NCBI GenBank assembly: GCA_027365715.1
Contig: DAHXLZ010000247.1
Location: forward strand, 1 to 10,302
Source: Methanomassiliicoccales archaeon
GTDB taxonomy: Archaea; Thermoplasmatota; Thermoplasmata; Sysuiplasmatales; Sysuiplasmataceae
Reading direction: 5' to 3'
DNA: 10,302 nt
Made by a program: the position numbers and the translations under genes. The notes under the pieces were generated by a model that worked only from the letters and a program-made list of their open reading frames with translations, searched no databases and was not told the origin of the DNA. Of the stretch, positions 1-6,582 are shown one piece after another. Position 1 is the first letter of the stretch. The number at the start of each line of letters is the position of its first letter.

Positions 1-414
1 GGCAGAGAGCGGTACGGTTCCGGTTATGTCGAAAAAGTACTTTCCAGGGCAGCACAGGACGGCTTGAGCAATGAAGACACTGTCTCAACACTTTCTCAAT
101 TCACCGTAAACAGCATACTGTACAACCTGAAAAAGTACGGAAGAGGGGCCCATCCAATAATAATTGCCGGAGGAGGTGCGTACAACAGGTACCTCACGGA
201 GGGGCTGCGTTCCGGTTTCGACGGCGGTGTGTTCACATCTGACGAATTCGGCATTGAGCCGGATATAAGGGAAGCTGTTGCTTTTGCGCTGCTGGGTTAT
301 CTCTCAATGAAACGAATGCCCGCAAACACAGCAGCAACCGGGGCTCAGAGATACATGCCTCTTGGCAGGGTGACAGTGGCAGGATTCTCGAAAGAGCTCA
401 CGCGCTGCCTGTGA
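1..414 (+). CDS. anmK: Anhydro-N-acetylmuramic acid kinase-like protein, C-terminal part (5' end outside window)
   Basis: The reading frame is open from base 1, so about 137 C-terminal residues of a longer protein (family usually about 370 residues) are present. The match to the AnmK family rests on the C-terminal lobe: a GRERYGSGYVEK-type segment at the beginning, then IIIAGGGAYN (glycine-rich nucleotide-binding turn), a long loop with EFGIEPDIREAVAFALLGY, and the closing TGAQRYMPLGRV. AnmK in bacteria uses ATP and water to open 1,6-anhydro-MurNAc to MurNAc-6-phosphate during cell-wall recycling; the fold is that of the ASKHA sugar kinases. An archaeon without murein has no such substrate of its own, so scavenging of bacterial wall sugar or a different anhydro sugar is an inference. 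A TTG at 64 is internal and not a real start. The catalytic N-terminal half cannot be seen, so activity cannot be judged. It is followed by a long non-coding gap. Confidence 0.85.
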   Translation, partial: GRERYGSGYVEKVLSRAAQDGLSNEDTVSTLSQFTVNSILYNLKKYGRGAHPIIIAGGGAYNRYLTEGLRSGFDGGVFTSDEFGIEPDIREAVAFALLGYLSMKRMPANTAATGAQRYMPLGRVTVAGFSKELTRCL

Positions 415-550
415 AAGAATTGCGGGCACATTCCCCGGTCTTCAGTAAACTTCACGTCTGTCTGCCGCCGAGTGTCCGAGTGTGATTGTGATCGTGCATA
501 GCTGCTGAACGGCTGCAGGATGCCCGCTGCCGGCCTGTTTTGCGCCGTGA

Positions 551-593
551 TGCACGACCGGAATCGTGCAAACACGAAGGAAACACATCCTTC
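551..593 (+). other. Two adjacent hairpins in the 3' region of the kinase gene
   Basis: TGCACGA (551-557) and TCGTGCA (564-570) pair perfectly around a six-base loop. Five bases later GAAGGA (576-581) pairs with TCCTTC (588-593), also around six bases. A short T run (600-604) follows. An upstream copy of TCGTGCAT (492-499) is complementary to ATGCACGA (550-557) and could compete for the first arm. This could be part of a structured 3' UTR or a small RNA; no known RNA family is recognised. Confidence 0.4.
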
Positions 594-706
594 CGGCTGT
601 TTTTACAGTAAATCTGCACTTTAACGGCAACCCTCAGGACGGCAGTCTGACGGCATATGTGGAAAATCGTACATTCACGCTAATCGAATAAAGATGAAAT
701 TCACCA

Positions 707-716
707 TTTCTTTTTT
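707..716 (+). terminator. Oligo-T tract, likely archaeal terminator
   Basis: TTTCTTTTTT lies upstream of the next promoter. Archaeal RNA polymerase commonly stops at such non-template T runs without needing a hairpin. It would end any readthrough from the kinase gene or a transcript carrying the 551-593 hairpins. Confidence 0.45.
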
Positions 717-748
717 ACCCTGTGTCCGTCACAGAGCCTACGGCATAA

Positions 749-758
749 TTTAAATATT
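749..758 (+). promoter_or_regulatory. TATA box for the surface-protein gene
   Basis: TTTAAATATT sits in the most AT-rich stretch of the gap and resembles the archaeal TATA consensus. Initiation about 25 bases downstream would fall near 778-782, giving a leader of roughly 150 bases before the ATG at 932, which is long for an archaeon. A second, weaker element (ATATAT at 831-836) would give a leader of about 70 bases, so the functional promoter is not certain. Confidence 0.5.
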
Positions 759-819
759 AATTAGACAATCAACACAAAATTATAGCACTGGTGGATGCTG
801 GAGGAACGGGTTTCTTAGG

Positions 820-915
820 ATGGACAGGCAATATATCTTTGGTGGTATAAGTCATCAACAGGATGTTATCTGCCGTTATCCGGACCATGTCTTGCTAACA
901 GCTCTCCCATTGTAA
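820..915 (+). CDS. Possible 31-residue leader ORF upstream of the surface-protein gene
   Basis: An ATG at 820 opens a 31-codon frame that stops at 913-915, 16 bases before the surface-protein ATG. A GGAGG (800-804) lies 15 bases upstream, a longer spacing than usual. The predicted peptide (starting MDRQYIFGGISHQQ) has no recognised family and no membrane segment. It lies downstream of the 749-758 TATA box, so it would be in the mRNA leader. It may be a real small protein, a translation-coupled leader peptide, or chance. Confidence 0.2.
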   Translation: MDRQYIFGGISHQQDVICRYPDHVLLTALPL

Positions 916-931
916 TTCAAGGTGAAAGAGA

Positions 932-3900
932 ATGAAAACAGATCTTAGTGGAAATGAAAACCAGCTTTCCGCTGGAAGAAAACCAAGAATGATTGCAGTA
1001 GCGCTTATTGTTTCAATGCTGCTTGCCGGTTCGCTCGTACTCGTCTTTGGTGCGACGCTGTCCGCCGCCAGCCCGGCAGCAACACATATCAGCAATACTA
1101 CTCAGCATTACAACGTGTGGACTGTCAGTACGCCGACTGTGGTCAGCAACTCGACAATATACGCAGACAGCGTTGTGGTCACCAACACTGCATTGCTGAC
1201 AGTCACAAACGTGAGTTCTGTTTTTGTCAATCTTACTGTGACGGTGCAGGATGGCGCAACGTTGAACTTCACTTCCAGCACCCTCATGTTCAATTCCTCT
1301 TCAACATCCGCCCTGTCGGTATTCTCCGGCTCCCAGCTTCAACTGTATGAATCCACAGTCAGTCATACTGCAAATCCGGCAGGCGGCCTGGTGGGCAACT
1401 CCTACAACATAGAGGCGAACAGCACCTCTGCATCCAGTCCCGCAAGGATCGACTCTGTTTCATCGAGCATCACACAGGTCACCAATATCGGGATACTGGC
1501 CAATGCAACTGGTCATTTTTACGGTACAACTGTGTATTCACACAGCAGCACCACTTCTGCAGGCCCTGTTTATAACCAGAGTGTCACTCTAGTGTTTTAC
1601 AAGGGAACCGGTTCGCTGGTCAAATCAGTGGCAAGGGATGGTATACTTGGGGCAGTATACACATCAGGTGTTGTGTTTTCAGACAATGTAATAACCGAAT
1701 CGGCTAATGCAAACAGCTCCTCCCTGGGCAGCTTTCTTCCACTCGTCTTTGCATATTCCTCACACATAACCGCCACCGGCAACAGCATTTCCGGTCCTCT
1801 CGGAGCAGGTATTATTCCACTCTATACGAATTACAGTTACATTTCCAACAACAGGATAGTCAACGAGTTCTTCGGCATCATACTGTATCTGTCACATGCA
1901 GACACACTTTACTCCAACACAATACTGAACAGTTCCATTTCCAGCTTCGGCCTCTATCCGTGGACCTACGGTATGAACACCAGTTATCTGGTCAACACTG
2001 TGTCAACCAATAATACAATAAATGGTCACCCCATCGATTATGTCGTAAACGGCAGCAACCTCGCGCTCTCAAACGCGGGCTACATAGCGCTTGTGAACAG
2101 CCACAATGTGACTGTCAGCGGCGGCAACCTGAGCACGAACATACAGTCGGGAATAATATACAACAGCTCCGGTGTTTCAGTCACAGGTATCTCGCAGGCG
2201 ACCGGTGAGTACCTGAGCGGCCTGGGAATCTTCAACTCAAGTTCGGTTTCAATCTCAGACTCGAATTTCAGCGACTACTTCAGTTACACTGGTCATTCCA
2301 CTTCCGCCCTCAGTGCCGAAAATGTTAACGGGCTCTCGATAACGAACACCACCGTCAATAACGTAAGCAGTCCTTATTACGCAGTTGATGCATACAACAC
2401 AACCAATCTGGTAGTCGGCTATTCCAACATGTCGAACGACCACTATGGTGCACTTTCTTACAGCAGCAATTTCAACGGTCTGACGATAACACACAGCAAG
2501 ATGACCGGTAACTACTACGGTGGTGTCGGTTACAATGGCATAACATATGCAAACAACGTAAGGCTGATTGATTCCAACTTCAGCAACGACAACTATGGTG
2601 GTGTCGGATATGGCGGACTGACTGGTCAGGGGAGCATTGCATACACAAACAACCTGACGATCATGAACTCCGTGTTCAGCAACGACTACTGGGGCGGCAT
2701 AGGCTACCAGAGCATTGCGTACACAAACAACACGCTGATAGTCAACTCAACCTTCACAAATGACTATTATGGAGGCATAGGATACGCATCGAGCAATTAT
2801 GCATTCTACTACTCGACAAACACCACAATCATGAACAGCAACTTCAGCAACGACTACTGGGGCGGTCTGGGCTTTTATCCTCTCAGGGATACGAGCAATC
2901 TGATTATAGCCAGCAGCAACTTCAGCAACGACTACCATGGTGGTCTGGGCTACTCCAGCAATGTTCATGTCAGCGGGCTGATAATCACCAATTCAACATT
3001 CTCCAACGACTACTATGGAGCGGTGGGCCAGGGCGGCATAACCGATTCAAACAATATTGTGATAGCCGGCAGCAACTTCAGCAACGACTACTATGGAGCG
3101 GTGGGCCAGGGCGGCCTGGGTTATTCAAACAACATATGGATCACTTCATCAGCATTCAACAATGACACATATGGTCTGGCAGGTTCTGCGGGCCTGTACG
3201 ATGTGTTCAACTTCCACATCGCCAACGACAAATTTACAAATGGCCTGTACGGTATCGATGGAATTGGTTACAGTTCCGGTGTGTATATTCAGGGCTCAGT
3301 GTTCAGCAACGATACCAGCGGCGGCATAACCAGCATAATCTATTCCAGCAACGTCGCAATAACAGGCTCAACATTCACAAATGATTCAGCAGGCGGCATA
3401 ACCAGCATAACCCATTCCAGCAACGTCGCAATAACAGGCTCAACATTCACAAATGACTATTATGGAGGCATATCCGCCGTCAGTTATGTATCCGGCATGA
3501 TTGTGTCGTCATCAGTACTGTCCAATGACTACTACGGAGGCATTAACTCAATCGGCTACTCCAGCACAATAATGGTTGCAAACTCAACACTCAGCAACGA
3601 CTACAATGGCGGCATCGCTTCACTAACAGTCAGCAATCTTGATGTTGCAAACTCAACACTCAGCAACGACTACAGTGGTCCGCTTGTGATCGGTTCTTAC
3701 TCATTCGTGTTCATCAACAATTCGATGATGACAGGAAACGAGCTTGGCCTTACCATCGGTCAGGGTTCCAATGCCCTGATAGAAAACAGCATCATCAGCG
3801 GTGTCATCTACACGCTGTCCATGACCTATGCCACTGTTGTTGTTTACAACAGTACAGTCAATACCAACAACACGCAGTTTTCCGGAAATATGTTCCTGGA

Positions 3901-4861
3901 GGCACAGATGACAAGGGTGCTTGTGCTTGATGCTGCCGGCAGTCCCCTGTCAGGCGTAAACGTTGCTGTTTATTCAGCCGGCAGCCAGGTATTTTCAGGC
4001 ACAACGAACAGTGCCGGCTACACGCCATTCTTCCTCGCATACTCGTACGAGATGTCGTCCGGCTTTACCGGCGTGCCTCAGACGTTTGTTTATGCGTCGC
4101 TCGCACCATACGTTTTCAGCAACAGTTACACATTCACAGTTTCCAATGTGCCGATGACCACACTGACAGTCAAGGCCGTGTCCGGAGTCTCCAGACCTTC
4201 AGCACCGACGAACGTGGCAGCAGTTGCAGGCAACGGCTTCATACATGTAACGTGGCTGCCGCCATCCAGTTCCGGCTCTTCGTCAATAACCGGCTACACT
4301 GTCACACTCACGTGGTCCGGCGGTTCGATGTCCACAAATGTGACCGCAAACATACTCGGCGTCAACTTTACCTCACTCACAAACGGCGTCACATACTCCG
4401 TGACTGTCAGCGCGACGACATCTCTTGGCACTGGACCCGCGAGCACACCTGTGACCGCAACTCCAATGACAGCACCCGCAGCACCTGTTCTCCTGACAGT
4501 GAAGCTTTCAGGCAGCCAGGCAACGCTCACCTGGGCCGCGGTGGCTGGAGCCACATCCTATGAAGTACTGATGGGCACATCGCCATCCCAGATGTCCGTT
4601 ATTGCGACTGTGAACTCCACTTCGTACAAGGTCACAGGGCTGAACCCGGGCAACACGTATTACTTCAGCATTAAGGCGGTCAACAGCGCAGGAGCTGGCC
4701 AGACATCGAACGTCATGTCCCTTTCCACGCAGGCATCTTCGGCCCAGCAGTTCGCGGACTACGCGCCCGGCATTTCTCTGATAATCATTGCGATAGCGTC
4801 AATTGGAGCAGTAGGCGCCGGAGCCTACATCTATCTTCAGAGAAGGAAGAAGAAACTCTGA
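932..4861 (+). CDS. Large membrane-anchored surface protein: beta-helix repeats, Ig-like domain, two fibronectin type III domains
   Basis: This 1309-residue protein is probably cell-surface exposed. Residues 20-41 are a hydrophobic segment after basic RKPR, acting as signal peptide or anchor. Residues from about 180 form a right-handed parallel beta-helix of the NosD/PbH1 style, including an NTINGHPIDYVVNG segment near 360 typical of archaeal NosD-like proteins. From about 495 to 930 come some 18 units of 22-32 residues with consensus N-S-x-F-S-N-D-Y-Y-G-G-[ILV]-G-Y ... S-N-N-x-x-I. Residues 991 to about 1085 resemble an Ig-like or carboxypeptidase-regulatory domain (VLVLDAAGSPLSGVNV). Two fibronectin type III domains follow (about 1088-1179 and 1180-1268). 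A membrane helix at about 1281-1302 and the tail RRKKKL close the protein, so the bulk faces outside. Several dozen N-x-S/T sequons suggest heavy N-glycosylation. The start is supported by GGTGA six bases before the ATG. Adhesion or polysaccharide binding is inferred; no catalytic motif was seen. Confidence 0.93.
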   Translation: MKTDLSGNENQLSAGRKPRMIAVALIVSMLLAGSLVLVFGATLSAASPAATHISNTTQHYNVWTVSTPTVVSNSTIYADSVVVTNTALLTVTNVSSVFVNLTVTVQDGATLNFTSSTLMFNSSSTSALSVFSGSQLQLYESTVSHTANPAGGLVGNSYNIEANSTSASSPARIDSVSSSITQVTNIGILANATGHFYGTTVYSHSSTTSAGPVYNQSVTLVFYKGTGSLVKSVARDGILGAVYTSGVVFSDNVITESANANSSSLGSFLPLVFAYSSHITATGNSISGPLGAGIIPLYTNYSYISNNRIVNEFFGIILYLSHADTLYSNTILNSSISSFGLYPWTYGMNTSYLVNTVSTNNTINGHPIDYVVNGSNLALSNAGYIALVNSHNVTVSGGNLSTNIQSGIIYNSSGVSVTGISQATGEYLSGLGIFNSSSVSISDSNFSDYFSYTGHSTSALSAENVNGLSITNTTVNNVSSPYYAVDAYNTTNLVVGYSNMSNDHYGALSYSSNFNGLTITHSKMTGNYYGGVGYNGITYANNVRLIDSNFSNDNYGGVGYGGLTGQGSIAYTNNLTIMNSVFSNDYWGGIGYQSIAYTNNTLIVNSTFTNDYYGGIGYASSNYAFYYSTNTTIMNSNFSNDYWGGLGFYPLRDTSNLIIASSNFSNDYHGGLGYSSNVHVSGLIITNSTFSNDYYGAVGQGGITDSNNIVIAGSNFSNDYYGAVGQGGLGYSNNIWITSSAFNNDTYGLAGSAGLYDVFNFHIANDKFTNGLYGIDGIGYSSGVYIQGSVFSNDTSGGITSIIYSSNVAITGSTFTNDSAGGITSITHSSNVAITGSTFTNDYYGGISAVSYVSGMIVSSSVLSNDYYGGINSIGYSSTIMVANSTLSNDYNGGIASLTVSNLDVANSTLSNDYSGPLVIGSYSFVFINNSMMTGNELGLTIGQGSNALIENSIISGVIYTLSMTYATVVVYNSTVNTNNTQFSGNMFLEAQMTRVLVLDAAGSPLSGVNVAVYSAGSQVFSGTTNSAGYTPFFLAYSYEMSSGFTGVPQTFVYASLAPYVFSNSYTFTVSNVPMTTLTVKAVSGVSRPSAPTNVAAVAGNGFIHVTWLPPSSSGSSSITGYTVTLTWSGGSMSTNVTANILGVNFTSLTNGVTYSVTVSATTSLGTGPASTPVTATPMTAPAAPVLLTVKLSGSQATLTWAAVAGATSYEVLMGTSPSQMSVIATVNSTSYKVTGLNPGNTYYFSIKAVNSAGAGQTSNVMSLSTQASSAQQFADYAPGISLIIIAIASIGAVGAGAYIYLQRRKKKL
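2415..3720 (+). repeat. Array of about 18 beta-helix repeats (NDYYGG units) inside the surface protein
   Basis: The encoded units recur about every 66-96 bases, for example NSTFTNDYYGGIGY, NSNFSNDYWGGLGF and GSNFSNDYYGAVGQ. Each unit likely forms one helix turn. The N-D pair would stack into an asparagine ladder and the aromatic pair into a stripe along one face. Late units are shorter and more uniform, while two early units carry loop insertions. At the DNA level most units have diverged, but two neighbouring pairs are almost identical (3004-3037 with 3082-3115, and 3320-3384 with 3392-3456). Confidence 0.88.
3320..3456 (+). repeat. Near-identical 72-base tandem duplication
   Basis: Bases 3320-3384 and 3392-3456 match over 65 positions with only two differences (3339/3411 and 3341/3413). 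The offset is exactly 72 bases, or 24 codons, so the frame is kept and one beta-helix turn is added. This looks like a recent in-frame duplication or a gene-conversion tract. Confidence 0.85.
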
Positions 4862-4901
4862 GCAGAAGGTGTGACCGGAACACAAACCTCTTCTCAAACA
4901 A

Positions 4902-4919
4902 TTTCTATTTTTCATTTTT
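4902..4919 (+). terminator. Oligo-T terminator after the surface-protein gene
   Basis: A T-rich stretch with two runs of five T begins about 40 bases after the TGA (4859-4861). It has the form expected of an archaeal terminator and separates the surface-protein unit from the promoter at 5091. Confidence 0.6.
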
Positions 4920-5090
4920 GTGTCTGTTCTCAGCGCCCGCATTTTCGGATGCCTGGCCGGAGACGGTCTCCCGCCGGGCTCCGTGCATCCATCTCACCGG
5001 CAGTCGATCACCATTACAGCAGGATGTTTCAAGCACACTCCCGGAATATGCCGGTCACCATTTCTGCAAATGATAGCGGCTCAAGAAATT

Positions 5091-5099
5091 CTTTAATAA
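5091..5099 (+). promoter_or_regulatory. TATA box for the HxxCxxCxC protein / glycosyltransferase unit
   Basis: CTTTAATAA follows an A-rich stretch (AAGAAATT) that could serve as the BRE. Initiation would be expected near 5118-5123. An imperfect direct repeat (TTGAATTGGCAGGA at 5137 and TTGAATTGCCGGA at 5156) lies just downstream and could be a control site or chance. Confidence 0.5.
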
Positions 5100-5202
5100 G
5101 CATTGACACTTAGGGTGCGGATGTGGTGCGGGTTGGTTGAATTGGCAGGAGCGGATTGAATTGCCGGACAGCCGCTCCGCATTGAATCATGATGCACGTG
5201 AC

Positions 5203-5658
5203 ATGCCGGGTGAAAGCCACACTCATTCGGATGAGATAAGGAAAAGAGTGTGGCTCGAAGTGATTCACGGCGAGCCGTCGACAATGAAGCTCCATGCATA
5301 CTGCTCAATCTGTGGCTGCATACGGCAGATGAATGGACAGGGGAAACAGCCAGCCCATTTCATAGAAGGACTTTCAAAGCTCATAGCGGCGCTGCCAAAA
5401 AGAGCAAGGCTGGTCGAGGTGCAGGCAAGACTCATTGTCAAAGGAATTGAGGCCGATGAAACGCTCTCCGACCCATATTCATCACCGTATTCTCTGCAAA
5501 TTGAACGTTACGTTGAAATTATCAGGGGTCACAGGCCGGACATAGATGAGGATCTAATTCTGAGGAGCCTCTCACACGAGCATGGGAAGAGAAACAGTGC
5601 ACGCAAGGATGAGGCGGACATGGCTGCCGGAGGCAGCCGCACACCGTACGAGAGGTAG
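5203..5658 (+). CDS. Hypothetical protein with compact HxxCxxCxC metal-binding-like cluster
   Basis: Not recognised. The frame encodes 151 residues from the ATG at 5203. Its most striking feature is HAYCSICGC (residues 31-39), a closely packed H-x2-C-x2-C-x-C set that could bind zinc; no second knuckle is seen, so a dimeric or incomplete site is possible. A mostly helical stretch follows (HFIEGLSKLIAALPKRAR), then the charged ARLIVKGIEADETL and a hydrophilic, lysine- and arginine-rich tail. No signal peptide or membrane helix is present. The start is uncertain: the frame is open from 5107 with a TTG at 5137, a GTG at 5248 has an AAGGA ahead of it, and an ATG at 5284 lies just before the cluster. 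Use of AGG/AGA arginine codons, as in the neighbouring genes, extends upstream of 5284. It shares a strand with the glycosyltransferase 87 bases downstream and may be cotranscribed with it. Confidence 0.6.
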   Translation: MPGESHTHSDEIRKRVWLEVIHGEPSTMKLHAYCSICGCIRQMNGQGKQPAHFIEGLSKLIAALPKRARLVEVQARLIVKGIEADETLSDPYSSPYSLQIERYVEIIRGHRPDIDEDLILRSLSHEHGKRNSARKDEADMAAGGSRTPYER

Positions 5659-5729
5659 AATCATTTGACATGCAACGGACACGATTCATCAATTTCCGGC
5701 GATACTGCAAGTGTATCAGCACCCTTGCA

Positions 5730-5738
5730 GGAAGGTGG
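5730..5738 (+). promoter_or_regulatory. Strong ribosome-binding site of the glycosyltransferase
   Basis: GGAAGGTGG ends seven bases before the ATG at 5746. It fixes this start over the internal in-frame ATG at codon 9 and implies that the gene is translated from a leadered, probably polycistronic mRNA, since no TATA box is evident in the 87-base gap upstream. Confidence 0.6.
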
Positions 5739-5745
5739 GTAGATT

Positions 5746-6582
5746 ATGGACGTTTTCAGTCAGGGCCAGATGGAAAGGATGGAAACCGCTTTCCTTCCCG
5801 CGCCGGCACTTGAAAATGAAAAACCAGCCGGCATTTCACTGACAATACCTGCTTACAACGAGGAAGACAGAATTGCTGGCGCACTGGATTCCTATCTTCC
5901 GGTGTTAAAGGCCACAGGAATTCCTTACGAGGTGAATGTCGTCATTGACGGCAATGACAGGACCGATCTTGTGGCTGGTGCCTATTCTGGTATGGGAGTA
6001 TCGGTACACAAATATGCTCGCAAACTTGGAAAGGGGGGAGCGATATTTGCCGGAATGCGACTGGCCAGGTACAGCATCACCGGATATGTCGATGCAGACG
6101 GCAGCCTGTCGCCAGAGAGCCTTGCTGAAATCATACGGCTGGCCAGAGATTATGACTGCGTCGTTGGCTCGCGGTGGGTTACCGGCAGCGTCTGGGACAG
6201 GAAGGAGCCGGTGTTCAACCGTGTGGCGAGCAGATTTTTCAATCTTCTTGTAAGGGGCATGCTTGGCGTCCCAATCAGGGATACACAGTGCGGCGTGAAG
6301 TTCTTTCGCACGAGTCTCGTCACCGATCTGCTGTCAAAGACAGTCGTCACTAACAGGACATTCGACATCGACCTGCTGTATCACGCCAGACGGGACGGGA
6401 AGCGGATGGCTGAAGTTCCGGTCAGGTGGTCTCACGACGATCGGACAAGGATGCCCATATTCCGCGTCATACCGATTATGTTTGTAACCCTCATCGGCAT
6501 AAGGGTTATGAATCTGCCGCTGAGGCGGTACGTGCCCAGAGCTGCAGTGGATTTTTTCATCCGCAGATTCGCGAGTGACTGA
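5746..6582 (+). CDS. Family 2 glycosyltransferase, dolichyl-phosphate sugar synthase type (DPM1/ALG5-like)
   Basis: A 278-residue GT-A glycosyltransferase. It shows the nucleotide-sugar fold start ISLTIPAYNEE (30-40), the loop VIDGND (66-71), LGKGGAIFAGM (94-104), the metal-binding DAD of YVDADGS (116-118), GSRW (141-144), and DTQCGVKFF (179-187), the last being characteristic of dolichyl-phosphate mannose or glucose synthases. Known relatives move a sugar from GDP-mannose or UDP-glucose to a polyprenyl phosphate on the inner membrane face. The C-terminal third has a hydrophobic patch (about 240-258) that may bind the membrane, but no clear multi-helix anchor like that of the larger family members. 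The usual DDGSxDxT after the first strand is altered to DGNDRTD. Donor and acceptor cannot be told from sequence. A role in glycosylating surface proteins such as the large upstream one is an inference from family and neighbourhood. Confidence 0.88.
   Translation: MDVFSQGQMERMETAFLPAPALENEKPAGISLTIPAYNEEDRIAGALDSYLPVLKATGIPYEVNVVIDGNDRTDLVAGAYSGMGVSVHKYARKLGKGGAIFAGMRLARYSITGYVDADGSLSPESLAEIIRLARDYDCVVGSRWVTGSVWDRKEPVFNRVASRFFNLLVRGMLGVPIRDTQCGVKFFRTSLVTDLLSKTVVTNRTFDIDLLYHARRDGKRMAEVPVRWSHDDRTRMPIFRVIPIMFVTLIGIRVMNLPLRRYVPRAAVDFFIRRFASD

Larger units (their letters stand above)
415..931. other. 517-base intergenic region: hairpins, T tract, promoter and leader
   Basis: No convincing protein gene is seen on either strand; the open frames here lack family features and ribosome sites. 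Visible in order are two adjacent hairpins (551-593), a T-rich tract (707-716), a TATA-like element (749-758) and a leader of about 150 bases before the surface-protein ATG, containing a possible 31-codon open frame (820-915). The stretch therefore seems to hold the 3' end of the kinase unit and the control region of the surface protein. Confidence 0.6.

Noticed and set aside
345..630. Minus-strand open frames in the first gap
   Set aside because: Two overlapping frames cover the same DNA, one running into the kinase gene on the other strand. Neither has a plausible start signal or recognisable protein features.
932..4861. The surface-protein gene as a CRISPR array or non-coding satellite, because of its regular repeats
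   Set aside because: The repeats are in a single uninterrupted 1309-codon frame, vary in length by whole codons and lack constant-length unique spacers.
5137..5202. TTG at 5137 as the start of the HxxCxxCxC protein
   Set aside because: Possible but not preferred: it lies only about 15-20 bases from the predicted transcript start, has no ribosome site, and overlaps an imperfect direct repeat. The start of this gene remains uncertain.
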